From a virus: a DNA stretch of 64,000 nucleotides. The notes beneath the pieces were generated by a model. The model was not told the DNA's origin. It did no database searches and saw nothing but the letters and a program-made list of their open reading frames with translations. The stretch is taken from positions 1-64,000 of IMG/VR virus record IMGVR_UViG_3300046168_000058; one strand, given 5' to 3'. The position numbers and the translations under genes are program-made. Shown here in pieces: positions 1-8,800 of this stretch; positions within the stretch are counted from its first letter, which is position 1; each line of letters opens with the position of its first letter.

Positions 1-948
1 GATAGTGGTTCCTGGGGTGAGCACTTTCCAATAATTGCTGAATGGATGGAGCACATGCTTGGGAAGGAGCAGCTAAAGTATGAATTGGCTTGGCTGGCCT
101 ATGCGTACGCAAATGCGTACGAAGGTAAGCCAGAAAAAGGTCATGCACACTTTCTTGTCGGTCCTCCTAATTGCGGAAAGACTCTATACAACAATGTAAT
201 TCTTGGTGGTTTGCTCGGCGGTGGTATTAAAGCCTCCGATTATCTTACGGGGAAGGAAGATTGGACAGAACACCTGTTTGAGTTTGGGGCTTGGTTAGTC
301 GATGACGAAGCACCCACAGCATCTTCTGCCATGCACACAGCTTTCACGGCAAGGCTCAAGGAGCACACAGCTAACGACACATTTCTGATCAAGGGTAAAT
401 TCAAGAAATCGGGACGGGCTTATTGGAGAGGACGGATCAGTATTACTCTTAATGATGACCCTGTATCTATGAGACTTCTCCCAGATTTGGACATGAGTAT
501 ACGGGATAAGCTTATGCTTTTTAAGTGTAATGATGGCTACGCTTTTAACTCTAAGACGAAAAAGACAGCCGAAGCCGAACTTCCGGCCTTTGCCCGTTGG
601 CTTTTGGATTATGAGATTCCGCAGGAGCTCGTTGAGCTTCGATTTGGAGTGAAAGCATTTCTTCACAAGGAGATTCAAGAGCTTGCTGGAGCGAATAGTA
701 ATTTCGCTCATATTATCGAGCTTTTGCAGATGTGGAGAAAGACACTGAAAGAAGATTTCTGGGAAGGCACATGCTCTGAACTTCTTAAAGTTCTCGGAGC
801 AAATGAAGCTAACAAGATTCTGCTGAAGGATATTTCCACTAGAAGCTTAGGCTGGGGCTTGAAGCATATGCAGTCTAAAGGCTTTCCATGGGTTTCCCGA
901 TCCAAGAAACTACAGTACGGATGGGTTGTTGATGGTTTAGATGGCTAA
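1..948 (+). CDS. SF3-type replicative helicase / primase-helicase, C-terminal part (5' end outside window)
   Basis: The frame is open from the first base of the window, so the Met at 46 is probably internal and the gene begins upstream. Visible motifs are a Walker A (GPPNCGKT, about residue 38 counting from the Met at 46), a Walker B (WLVDDE) and a sensor-1-like SITLND followed by a basic segment. This order is typical of superfamily-3 helicases of phage primase-helicase proteins. The product would unwind phage DNA at the origin, usually with an N-terminal primase domain that is not visible here. It overlaps the next gene by 8 nt. Without the N-terminus, a stand-alone helicase cannot be told from a primase fusion. 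Confidence 0.8.
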   Translation, partial: DSGSWGEHFPIIAEWMEHMLGKEQLKYELAWLAYAYANAYEGKPEKGHAHFLVGPPNCGKTLYNNVILGGLLGGGIKASDYLTGKEDWTEHLFEFGAWLVDDEAPTASSAMHTAFTARLKEHTANDTFLIKGKFKKSGRAYWRGRISITLNDDPVSMRLLPDLDMSIRDKLMLFKCNDGYAFNSKTKKTAEAELPAFARWLLDYEIPQELVELRFGVKAFLHKEIQELAGANSNFAHIIELLQMWRKTLKEDFWEGTCSELLKVLGANEANKILLKDISTRSLGWGLKHMQSKGFPWVSRSKKLQYGWVVDGLDG

Positions 949-1363
949 TAAAACCGCAGGCACTGTATACGAGTACAAGTTCTTCTCCAGAATTTTGGAG
1001 AAGGGCTATGACTTGTTTATACCTGCGGGTGATAATCTGCCCATCGATTGCATTGTCCAGAACGGGGCAGGAAAGCTCTACAAGGTTCAGATCAAGGGTA
1101 CAGCATCTGAGAATCGTGAAGGAGGTCGCACGGGGAAGAAAAGATATAAAGTTCTGGCGGCGACAGGTCAAAGTTCCAAAACGTCGATAGATTGCACAAA
1201 AGTCGACATATTGGCAGCTTATGTCGAACCGGTGAACACATGGTACATCATTCCATGTCTTGAGATTGGTGCAAAATCAGTGTGGTTTTACCCCCACATT
1301 GAAAATTCACGGTCAATGACGGAGCGATTTAAGGAGGAGTGGGACTTGTTTAAGAAACTTTAA
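941..1363 (+). CDS. PD-(D/E)XK-type nuclease (140 aa)
   Basis: Small protein with a conserved Glu near the N-terminus (VYEYKF), then PID followed by YKVQIKGT. This matches the E...D...QxK active-site pattern of PD-(D/E)XK nucleases such as archaeal Holliday-junction resolvases and PDDEXK_5 proteins. It starts inside the stop region of the helicase gene (8-nt overlap), so the two are probably co-translated and work together in replication or recombination. The 3' end overlaps a convergent small gene by 14 nt. A resolvase or recombination role is inferred; only the fold motif is visible. Confidence 0.7.
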   Translation: MANKTAGTVYEYKFFSRILEKGYDLFIPAGDNLPIDCIVQNGAGKLYKVQIKGTASENREGGRTGKKRYKVLAATGQSSKTSIDCTKVDILAAYVEPVNTWYIIPCLEIGAKSVWFYPHIENSRSMTERFKEEWDLFKKL

Positions 1364-1649
1364 GGTCTTTCACGAAGAATCCTGCGGCCCTAAGCCTAAC
1401 TCTTACGGTCTCTTCGCTTACACCAAGGCATCCAGCAATAATTTTTGGGTGCATACCGCTAAGGAACCTAGCGTAGACCATTGTTTCCCAACGCTTCATG
1501 CGTTTGGACATTCGCATCTGGTCATGCCGAAAAAGATAGCCTTTGGGTTTAGGCTTCTCCTTGGGTGTATTTACATTAAACGCTGTGCGAACTTCGTCAG
1601 CGCTTAGCCCCAGCTTCTCAAGAATCTTGTTTTTCTTTTTCTGACCCAT
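1350..1649 (-). CDS. Small helix-turn-helix protein (99 aa)
   Basis: Basic protein whose C-terminal third (residues about 65-92, IAGCLGVSEETVRVRLRAAG) reads as a helix-turn-helix of the sigma-region-4/LuxR-like type. The N-terminal half is Lys/Pro-rich. It overlaps the upstream gene by 32 nt and is cotranscribed with it from the promoter at 1947-1975. Placement beside the integrase suggests a lysogeny or excision regulator (repressor, Cro or Xis role), but no family was recognised. Confidence 0.6.
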   Translation of the reverse strand: MGQKKKNKILEKLGLSADEVRTAFNVNTPKEKPKPKGYLFRHDQMRMSKRMKRWETMVYARFLSGMHPKIIAGCLGVSEETVRVRLRAAGFFVKDLKVS

Positions 1650-1899
1650 ACCCTATCTGAAATGCTGTCGACACCGACTGTTTCGGTGGGAATGAGACTT
1701 GACCTTCACTCCAGATCTCCGTGTTCTTCTCGTTGAACTCGAAGTGAATGTTTAGTCGTACATCCGACATCATTTCATTTTCCAAAGCTGATAACCTGAT
1801 TTGAGGGATTAGGTCTTCGACCACTTCTCTCACCTGGATGTTTACAGCCTCGAGCATATGCTTCTCTTGGTCTTTTTGTTTATCTAACCACTTTTTCAT
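1618..1899 (-). CDS. Hypothetical protein (93 aa), first gene of leftward lysogeny-module operon
   Basis: Charged N-terminal helix (MKKWLDKQKDQEKHMLEAVNI) followed by a segment of alternating polar and hydrophobic residues; no family recognised. The start lies 48 nt from a -10 element on the same strand, and the stop overlaps the next gene. It is the first gene transcribed from the predicted promoter, next to a 14-bp palindrome, so a regulatory role is possible. Confidence 0.6.
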   Translation of the reverse strand: MKKWLDKQKDQEKHMLEAVNIQVREVVEDLIPQIRLSALENEMMSDVRLNIHFEFNEKNTEIWSEGQVSFPPKQSVSTAFQIGYGSEKEKQDS

Positions 1900-1909
1900 T
1901 TGTTCTTTA

Positions 1910-1946
1910 CTATGCGTCGATTAGGCGTTAGAACGCCAATATATAC
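1910..1946 (+). repeat. Degenerate duplicate of the integrase 5' coding end
   Basis: 1910-1927 matches 2132-2149 at 17 of 18 positions (ctatgcgtcRattaggcg). After an 11-12-nt gap, similarity resumes over about 20 nt (gttRgaacgcSaata). Read as protein, the first copy begins MRRLGVRTPI and the integrase begins MRQLGARSRVGTRI. The first copy runs to a stop at 1981-1983. It looks like a remnant or duplication of the integrase start on the other side of the attachment site. Confidence 0.55.
1924..1937. promoter_or_regulatory. 14-bp palindrome, candidate operator
   Basis: GGCGTT-AG-AACGCC is a perfect 6-bp-arm palindrome lying just downstream of the leftward -10 element (1947-1952), so it is in the transcribed leader. 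A repressor bound here would block transcription of the two small genes. A related imperfect copy lies in the integrase 5' region at about 2158-2172. Confidence 0.45.
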
Positions 1947-1975
1947 ATTGTATAGGCTTGCACTACATTCGTCAA
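1947..1975 (-). promoter_or_regulatory. Sigma70-type promoter for the leftward small operon
   Basis: Read on the minus strand: TTGACG (1975-1970), a 17-bp spacer, TACAAT (1952-1947). Both boxes match 5 of 6 consensus bases. The start codon of the first gene is at 1899. The promoter overlaps the region just upstream of the tRNA half, so integrase/att and leftward expression could interfere with each other. Confidence 0.6.
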
Positions 1976-1978
1976 GTC

Positions 1979-2049
1979 ATTAATTTTCAACACTTTAGCC
2001 CGGATGGCGGAATTGGTAGACGCGCCGGATTCAAAATTTGAAAATTAAT
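1979..2049 (+). other. attP: Candidate attP: tRNA-Leu(CAA) 5' half inside a 12-bp inverted repeat
   Basis: 1998-2037 reads as the 5' half of a tRNA-Leu: acceptor strand GCCCGGA, D-arm GCG..CGC, anticodon stem CCGGA and loop TTCAAAA (anticodon CAA). Identity stops just after the anticodon loop: the 3' strand of the anticodon stem, the variable arm and the T-arm are absent, so it cannot fold as a tRNA. It is flanked by a perfect 12-bp inverted repeat (attaattttcaa 1979-1990; ttgaaaattaat 2038-2049). Tyrosine integrases often cross over in the anticodon loop of tRNA genes, so this is the likely attP core. Confidence 0.65.
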
Positions 2050-2119
2050 ACTACCCGTAGTGTAGGTCCCGCATAAACACTGGACACTATGAAAAAAACA
2101 CACTACATCAACCGAATGA

Positions 2120-2128
2120 CCACACACC
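2120..2128 (+). promoter_or_regulatory. CCACACACC leader element before the integrase
   Basis: Exact 9-mer, five bases before the ATG at 2134. The same element precedes several other genes of the window that lack a Shine-Dalgarno. It helps place the integrase start at 2134 rather than at the upstream ATG at 2089. Confidence 0.5.
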
Positions 2129-2133
2129 AACCT

Positions 2134-3264
2134 ATGCGTCAATTAGGCGCCCGCTCCCGCGTTGGAACGCGAATACAGCGAAAATCGAAAAATGCAGTTT
2201 GGGCTTACCGCCCAATGATCGATGGCAAGCAGTATTGGTTCCCGCTCGGACATGATAAACGCCAGGCATTGGATCTTGCTGACAAGATTCGTGCAGCCAA
2301 AACGCTCTATCCTATAAAGGAGGTGATTGAGATGTATGCGAAGAAGAAATTCAACGCAGAGAAAGATCCGACACCAACCATCAAGGATGTTGAACAGAGG
2401 CTAAATGATCACAGGGTCGCACTGGGGATCACCCAGAAGACCGTGAAGGATTACATGGACAACTTGAAAAGGGTTGTTCGTGTAATGTTGAATACCAAGG
2501 ATGTCGATGACTTCGATTGCGGAGAGTTGAATACCTCCTTCATAAATGGGTATAAAGTTCTCGCACTGCAAGGATTGACCGATGAGGGGGAGATTCAGTC
2601 ACGCAAGAGAACAGTCAACTCAAAGATCAGATGCACCAAAGCCATCTTTAACCATAAGATTTTTGATGGGTTTAGTACTGACTTCAATGAAGACATTCAA
2701 GACATAGACTTCTATAAGAAGTTGGGTACTGATTATGTCCTTCCGCCTATGTCCTTAGTTAATGACACCTTTGCCCTTTGGCATACGACCTCAGGCGATG
2801 TACATACACTTTTGGGCTTATCCTTAATTTTTGGACTGAGACGGAATGAGATATTCCATTGCCGAAGATCATGGTTCGATCTCGAAGGGTCAAAGGCTCG
2901 GGTTACCGTGAAAGCGGAGAAACAATTCCGCCCAAAGGGAGGACATCAGGGTCACAGCATGGGGGATAAAGCTGTAGCTAAGAAAATACTAAACACCGCA
3001 TCAGGCGAAGATTATCTGATCAAGAATAGAGCAGACAGCGGAAGACCAGTGTTCGAAGAAGCACTAGGGCTTCTCAGAGATGTTGGCTGGGATCGAGCAA
3101 GCCCTTTGCATGAACTGCGGAAATTGTTTGGCAGTTATGTATCTACGACTGAGAGTCTATACACATCTCAGAAATGGTGCCGACATGCAGATTCGAGTAC
3201 CACGAATAAATTCTACAGCGATCTGATTGAGGATAAAAAGATCCTCAAGCTCTGGGCTGCTTAG
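2134..3264 (+). CDS. int: Tyrosine recombinase / phage integrase (376 aa)
   Basis: Site-specific recombinase that would integrate the phage at the att site directly upstream. Catalytic residues are visible in order: Arg in GLRRNEIF (about residue 236), HELR box (His 326, Arg 329), a later His in CRHADS (351) and the nucleophile Tyr in KFYSDL (361). The N-terminal half (about 20-160) has the Lys-rich arm-binding and SAM-like core-binding character. The start is set at 2134 because the CCACACACC leader precedes it; an in-frame ATG at 2089 would add 15 residues of poor character. The 3' end overlaps the convergent late gene by 4 nt. Confidence 0.93.
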   Translation: MRQLGARSRVGTRIQRKSKNAVWAYRPMIDGKQYWFPLGHDKRQALDLADKIRAAKTLYPIKEVIEMYAKKKFNAEKDPTPTIKDVEQRLNDHRVALGITQKTVKDYMDNLKRVVRVMLNTKDVDDFDCGELNTSFINGYKVLALQGLTDEGEIQSRKRTVNSKIRCTKAIFNHKIFDGFSTDFNEDIQDIDFYKKLGTDYVLPPMSLVNDTFALWHTTSGDVHTLLGLSLIFGLRRNEIFHCRRSWFDLEGSKARVTVKAEKQFRPKGGHQGHSMGDKAVAKKILNTASGEDYLIKNRADSGRPVFEEALGLLRDVGWDRASPLHELRKLFGSYVSTTESLYTSQKWCRHADSSTTNKFYSDLIEDKKILKLWAA

Positions 3265-5432
3265 AAGCTTTTACCGTAAAGATGCCCTATGGCCATTTCT
3301 CTCATGGCCCATGGGTAATCTTTATGAGCGACAAGCATCATACAAATCTGAATGCCTCTCGCTCTAAGATTAGTAAAGACTTTAACATGCTCTTTAATAG
3401 CTCCCTTGTACTGCCCTTTGACTTTACCGTCATCGTTTTGGACATAGAGGAAAAGGTGACCGACTGAGTTTTTATGGAATCTAAGATCGACACGATGAAT
3501 CTGTTTCTCGTTGTGCTCATCTCCTAGATGAATCCAATTAGTTTCAGCAATTGATAGATAAGCATCTTTAAAATACAGAGGGTCCTCTATTGGACCGCAT
3601 CCGATAATCGACTCTGCGAAAGGTTCAGCTTTGTATCTATTACGATAAGAGAAACCCTTTCCAGATTTAGACATAACAACCCCGCTCTCAGTCAAGGGGG
3701 TGGTGAGATCTGTAAAAGGGTCTTCTACTTTCGCGTAGTAAGTGTTGTTTAAGTCCGTAACTACAGTTCTTAAAATTTCATTTCCGGAATTTACTGCGTA
3801 CATCTCGGACGAGTTATCTTTGGTTGTAACCGCAGTGATATCTTGAGAAACAAAAGGTCCGGAAAGTGATGATGTTCTCGGATCGAAAACAAAACCTTTG
3901 TATCTAGTAGGAACACTGCACTCCACGAAAGCAGAGCTCAAGTTTACAGGACCTACTACTGGTTCAGTTACATCATCTTCATCACCGTCTGTATCAGGGC
4001 CGCCGTCGTCATCAGGGTCCTCAGGATCAACATCAGGATCATCATCGCCGCCAGGATCATCCGGATCATCGTCGGGATCAATACCGGTGCCTCCACCCAG
4101 CCCATCTCCATCTCCATCTCCATCTCCATCTCCATCTCCATCTCCAGGATCAACACCAGTACCTCCTCCGCCTCCGTCTCCATCTCCATCATCAACTATA
4201 TCAGAGTTTAGATCTGCAGGGCTTCCTGCGGGCTGAACTATAGCAGGAGTTAGATCTGCAGGGCTTCCTGCGGGCGGATCGACATCTCCGCCACCATCTC
4301 CGACTCCATCTCCGCCACCATCTCCGACTCCATCTCCGCCACCATCTCCGCCACCATCTCCGCCACCATCTCCGCCACCGTCGTCCGCTCCTTCGGAAAC
4401 TGTTAAACCATCCCAATCAGCATCAGCAGGACATTTTGATTCTTTAGTGGTGGTTGAAGAAACACCTGTTTCCAGATACCAAGTAGCATACCAGCATGCA
4501 AAGTCATCGGGATTTTCTAGTACTTCACGGATGAGATCTCTCCAGGGGGTTGTACCACTACTCCAAAGATATAAATATTGAACATAGCTATCCTCATCGG
4601 GAATGATTTCCCATTCTTGGGTAATAGTGCCTCCGCCAAAACGCAGGTCGGTGGTTTCATACACTCCTGATTGACTTACAAGGCAACCGATATCTAAAGT
4701 ATCATCGACATTAGTGCCTGATGTACCGCCTCCAACATCAAATCTAATGGTCCAATATGGATTACCTGTTGATGTGTTATTAGCAAAATAATTGCCCGTT
4801 GGCGATTTAAGTTCTGTTTCATAGATAGCACCATCAGATTCAGTTACAGCTACAAAAATTTCACCGACGGCTAAAATTGGCTCTCTAGTTAGATTCCAAT
4901 TTTCAACTAAATTTTCATTTGCGGTAGTAAATTGATAATAGCTAACTTCCTGATCAGGGACATAAGCAGTATCCCCTCCTGTTATGATTCTGACTTTGCA
5001 CTCATAGCCCCAACTTGTCCCCGTGGACTCTTTCTTTAAAACATTATATTGACTGTTAGTGAACTCAGGATCGAGGGTATACAAGCCTACTGATTCACCT
5101 ATTTTTCTCTTAGCTACCGCACAAGGACCAGCACCTTCAAGACCAGAGCTGTATAAAGCAGCTTCTTTATATGTCGTACTCCTTATTCTAAAAGAAGTGG
5201 GTGCAAAAGTAATAACCGCATCTTCAGCACCCGGTGGCGGTTCAGCGCCCTTAGGTGTTTGTATTTGAAACACCCAACGGTATTCCCCCGCAGCAACATC
5301 AAAAATCTTTACTACCTTACAGGTCGGGTTATTCCTATTTACCCATTCCTGAGTGTCTTCGGTTTTGTCGTAAACACCCGAACAAACACCGTTATCTAAA
5401 GTGTTTGTTACTGTTATAGATTCACAAGTCAT
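3261..5432 (-). CDS. Low-complexity Gly/Asp-rich virion protein (723 aa), last gene of late operon
   Basis: Large acidic protein. Residues 1-340 look like beta-rich structural modules with Cys residues. About 345-490 is a Gly/Asp tract (GDGGG repeats, DGDGDG run) that also contains two copies of PAGSPADL. A GPVNL motif at about 492 precedes a C-terminal domain ending in a basic segment. It is the distal gene of the late operon, after tail genes, so probably an accessory tail or fibre component. The Asp/Gly tract could bind divalent cations, but this is inference. The DNA tandem repeats in the tract predict length variation. Confidence 0.75.
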   Translation of the reverse strand: MTCESITVTNTLDNGVCSGVYDKTEDTQEWVNRNNPTCKVVKIFDVAAGEYRWVFQIQTPKGAEPPPGAEDAVITFAPTSFRIRSTTYKEAALYSSGLEGAGPCAVAKRKIGESVGLYTLDPEFTNSQYNVLKKESTGTSWGYECKVRIITGGDTAYVPDQEVSYYQFTTANENLVENWNLTREPILAVGEIFVAVTESDGAIYETELKSPTGNYFANNTSTGNPYWTIRFDVGGGTSGTNVDDTLDIGCLVSQSGVYETTDLRFGGGTITQEWEIIPDEDSYVQYLYLWSSGTTPWRDLIREVLENPDDFACWYATWYLETGVSSTTTKESKCPADADWDGLTVSEGADDGGGDGGGDGGGDGGGDGVGDGGGDGVGDGGGDVDPPAGSPADLTPAIVQPAGSPADLNSDIVDDGDGDGGGGGTGVDPGDGDGDGDGDGDGDGLGGGTGIDPDDDPDDPGGDDDPDVDPEDPDDDGGPDTDGDEDDVTEPVVGPVNLSSAFVECSVPTRYKGFVFDPRTSSLSGPFVSQDITAVTTKDNSSEMYAVNSGNEILRTVVTDLNNTYYAKVEDPFTDLTTPLTESGVVMSKSGKGFSYRNRYKAEPFAESIIGCGPIEDPLYFKDAYLSIAETNWIHLGDEHNEKQIHRVDLRFHKNSVGHLFLYVQNDDGKVKGQYKGAIKEHVKVFTNLRARGIQICMMLVAHKDYPWAMREMAIGHLYGKSF
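4102..4146 (-). repeat. Hexanucleotide tandem repeat (CCATCT)n, codes for (GD)n
   Basis: About seven perfect copies of CCATCT (plus-strand reading) within the Gly/Asp tract of the 723-aa gene. Because 6 is a multiple of 3, slippage changes length without breaking the frame. Confidence 0.85.
4283..4380 (-). repeat. 12-nt/18-nt tandem repeats, code for GDGGGDGxGD
   Basis: Imperfect repeats of ccgccaccatct and ccgactccatct on the plus strand, coding for GDGGGD/GDGVGD units. A separate direct repeat of about 24 bp around agatctgcagggcttcctgc lies just left (about 4207-4275) and codes for the doubled PAGSPADL motif. Confidence 0.8.
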
Positions 5433-5435
5433 TGA

Positions 5436-5519
5436 TTAGTTTTGTGAATGCAGAATAAAACCCTCGCTGAGCTTTACTCTCAGGAGTGTGACTAGTTTAC
5501 CGAAGTCTTTCGGAGCCAC
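5436..5519 (-). CDS. Possible small protein (27 aa) between tail genes
   Basis: A GTG-initiated frame, MAPKDFGKLVTLLRVKLSEG and so on, stops 4 nt before the next start codon. It fills an otherwise empty 100-nt gap in a densely packed operon and has ordinary amino-acid composition. An AGG lies about 12 nt upstream. No family recognised; this could also be untranslated spacer. Confidence 0.35.
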   Translation of the reverse strand: MAPKDFGKLVTLLRVKLSEGFILHSQN

Positions 5520-5535
5520 ATACTCTAACCTAAAA

Positions 5536-5811
5536 CTAGGCTTTAGCTGTAGCAGCCGTTGCAGCGGGACCGTAACCAGCTGAATTTTTAGTAACTACAG
5601 TGTAACTGTAAGTAGTACCGTACGATACAGATTGATCGTCATAAGAGTTTGTACCGTAGTTTACATCTCCGATTTTATTAGTACTAGGGCTGCCGGAATT
5701 AAAAATCTCACTCGCATTTTTTGTGCCTGCAGCTCGGTATATTTCATAAGTGTCAGGAGAACCTCCTGACCCTGAATCGGGTGCTGTCCAAGATAAGTCT
5801 ATTTGTGCCAT
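5536..5811 (-). CDS. Fibronectin type III-like single-domain protein (91 aa)
   Basis: One FnIII/Ig-like beta sandwich: IDLSWTAP at strand B, YEIYRAAG in the middle and YSYTVVTKNSAGYGP near the end are typical FnIII landmarks. It resembles the 95-aa protein at 24343-24630 (LSW..., SKNSGGFGP), so the phage has two stand-alone paralogous FnIII domains. Such domains decorate phage capsids or tails and are thought to help surface adhesion. It sits after the tail-nozzle candidate, so it is probably virion-attached. Confidence 0.75.
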   Translation of the reverse strand: MAQIDLSWTAPDSGSGGSPDTYEIYRAAGTKNASEIFNSGSPSTNKIGDVNYGTNSYDDQSVSYGTTYSYTVVTKNSAGYGPAATAATAKA

Positions 5812-5854
5812 GTTTATATATTGTTAATTTTTTAGTAATTTTTCAATCGGTTGC

Positions 5855-8800
5855 CTATGGGTATTCAGGTTGTAGGTTATCATGAAAGTCCAGGGCAAAA
5901 GTAGTGATACCGTCTGAGTGGAATGCACCTCCCCGTTTCGTACCATTTCGACCGTAACGGAATGGTTTTACGCCAACATAAAAATCATGCGGCATCCCAT
6001 AGTTTTCATATGCAGAGTCTAGTGTGTACTTACCGGTTATCTGGCAGGCTCCCGCATTTGGAGTAGCATTTCTATAGTAATATTTAACATTATTCAGCTC
6101 GTGAACAAACAGAAGCATCCAAGTATCAGGATCAGTCGCTGGGTAGAGATATATGTCGTAGCGGATAGGTCTGCTTCCACTGCTATTTTGGTCATAGCCT
6201 ACTTGAGCTTTAAAAGTTCTAGCTTTGCTGTTGGCCCTAGCTTTCAAAAATTGATAGCCCTTGCTGTTTGTAATATTGCTAAGGTTATCAGTTGTAACAG
6301 AGCCTCTCAAACTCGCCCAGTATTGATACTGGTTGAGAAGAGTGTCTTGAGCACCGCCGTAATATGTAGTTGTAATTTCTCCAATTCCACGGGCTACTCC
6401 TCCGCCTAGAGCCGGTTCCGTTTGGCTTTTATTAATCCAAAACGCACTTCCAGTGCTGTCATAAGCTGCTACTGATGTAGGAACCTGAGCGCCGTCTCCA
6501 GACATAGATACTTTATACCACGGATTAAGATTAAATCCACGAACCGCTGTTACAAATAATATATTATCTGTGTTAAATGGATCTCCACCGTATTGTTGGA
6601 GACCGGAGGTTGTTCCTGCTATGACAAGATCGCCATCCCGATTTTCTTCCCAATCGTGAATATTATTACCGCGACAATCGAGAAGTTCAGATTCTGAAAC
6701 CACATCAAATCCTCTAACAACTGCGGGAGCTAGGGTCTCAGCCTCTAGTTCTTGAGCAACGGCAGGTGTCTGATCCATACTAACACCGAAAGTTTGCACG
6801 CCAGTCGGAAGTTTAGGGAAAGCGCGTAATGTTTTCGCCGCGTCTGCCGTATCAGGTCCGACTACATCAAACGTCGCCAGACCAAACCCACTAGACCTAT
6901 ATTCAGGTCCGTCGTAATGGGCTCTTACTCGAAAAGCGTAAAGTGACCCTTGCCATAAATTAACAAAATCGTGCTGAGTTTGAGTTGTAATTATTCGCTG
7001 AACGCCGGGCTCTTCAAGGATACCGTTCGGAGCATTTTCATTACCAAAAGGATCTGGCGTCCCGTGATACTCCAGCTCGTAGTATACATTTTTTATTGGG
7101 TAGTTATCACCCGGCGACCACGATATTCTCACACCTGTAGCTTCTGGTAAGTGCGCGGGGAATGAGATACTCGTGTTTGTGGGCACGTCTAATCTTTCAC
7201 TTAAGATTAAATCGCTTACCGGTTCCGGGAGTTCAACATCGGCATTTAGATCAATAATCTGTTCGGGAAAATCTATTGTAACTTCTAGAGAAACACTAGG
7301 AGGTAGTTCAGGCTCGGCGTCAAAACTACCGACTTCTGCAGGAGTTTCAATGGTAAGGGTCAAATCATCGACTCCTGTGGGGGCTTCAACTGTAAGCGTT
7401 AAATCATCAACAGATGCAGGAATGCTTGGCTCAGCCTTAAAATCTACCACTACGGTAGGATCTTGAACCGTAAGCGTTAAAATAGGTACCTGACCTGGAA
7501 CATCCAAAGGTACAATCAAATCATTGACCTGCCCTGGTAATTCAGGAGTTGCTGTCAGATCATCAGCTCCAGCGGGCGGAGATTGAACTTCTAGATCATC
7601 AACTCCGCCAGGTAATTCCGGATTCACCGCTAAATCATCAACGCTCTGTGGAACCTCGCCAGCTAAACTTAAATCTTCAACCTGGCCTGGAATTTCTACA
7701 TCAAGAAGAAGGTCTAGCACGCCCTGAGGTGCTTGAGTATCCGCCTCAAGATCGTCAACAGCCGCCGGAACCGGAGCAAGCACATCTAAATCTTCGACAC
7801 CTTCCGGTAGTTGAATTGATAAAGTCAGATCGCTTGCACCCTCTGGCTCAATAGCTAATGTATTTAAAGCAGATACCGCAGCAGGCTCCTGAGTCCTAGC
7901 GTTAATATTTACAGCTCTTCCCGGAGGGGTGTTTTTAATATAGTCTAGATATTCAGGTGATTCTACGAATACCCAATACATTCCGGATTGTCTGTCATAG
8001 GCAGAAAAAGAGTTTTGCAGGGCTACAGGTAATTCCTTTTCCCAAATACTTTTAGATTTCCAACTAACCTGTGCGGGGTCAGCATAGTTCTTTGCATCCT
8101 CCGCCCCACGGCTTGCGGACTCATCCTTATAGATTTGGCCATCGTGCCCAAGCCAGAAATTCATGGATCCAGTCTCACCGGCAACAACCTGCGAGCTTAC
8201 GGCTGCAGAGAAATTGGTAGCAGGTGCCTGCTCAACCCTGTAACCCGTTTCCGCTTGGTCAGAGGTCGGAGCGTAGAGGAGATGACATCCTTTATTTGTA
8301 TGAACAACCACCTGATCGCCGCGCGATGATAGTGCTGATATGTAATCAGCATTTGATCCTATAATATCAACAACACTCAACCTTCCGGGGAATGTGTCTA
8401 AAACAGGTTCTTCCGTTGAATAAGGAGAGTCTTTTCTTGGGTTAGTTATACTGGCTGGCTCTGAGATATATACCCGAAGAGGGTTGCTAGGATTCCCAGA
8501 TGCGTAAATTGTTTTCTTCGGACCTTGTACAAAAAATTTACAGTTTGGAAATTTTGACCACTCGTAAGAATACAGTTCTTCATCCGGGAAAACACCCTTA
8601 TTACCTGTACCTTTACCTATAAACACAGCCTCCCCGTCGCCATCACCAAACGAATACAGTTGGTTACCAACCGGTGCAATAAAGGCTCTTCCATCCCGAT
8701 ACAAACCAACAGGTTCTACAACTGAATAATTCTCGCCAAAACTACTTATAGCGGTGTTTTCAGTTGATATAATTGCAAGCTCATGAACCTGATCCAATCG

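Noticed and set aside
1998-2073. Complete tRNA-Leu gene, possibly with an intron in the anticodon loop
   Set aside because: The 3' strand of the anticodon stem, T-arm and acceptor 3' strand are missing within the next several hundred bases; no 3' exon or group I intron core was seen.
2089-2133. Integrase start at the upstream ATG
   Set aside because: The 15 extra residues are not domain-like, there is no Shine-Dalgarno, and the leader element CCACACACC would lie inside the gene instead of before ATG 2134.
4102-4380. CRISPR-like or other array repeat
   Set aside because: Repeats are 6-12 nt, uninterrupted by unique spacers and in frame with a Gly/Asp tract; they are coding microsatellites.
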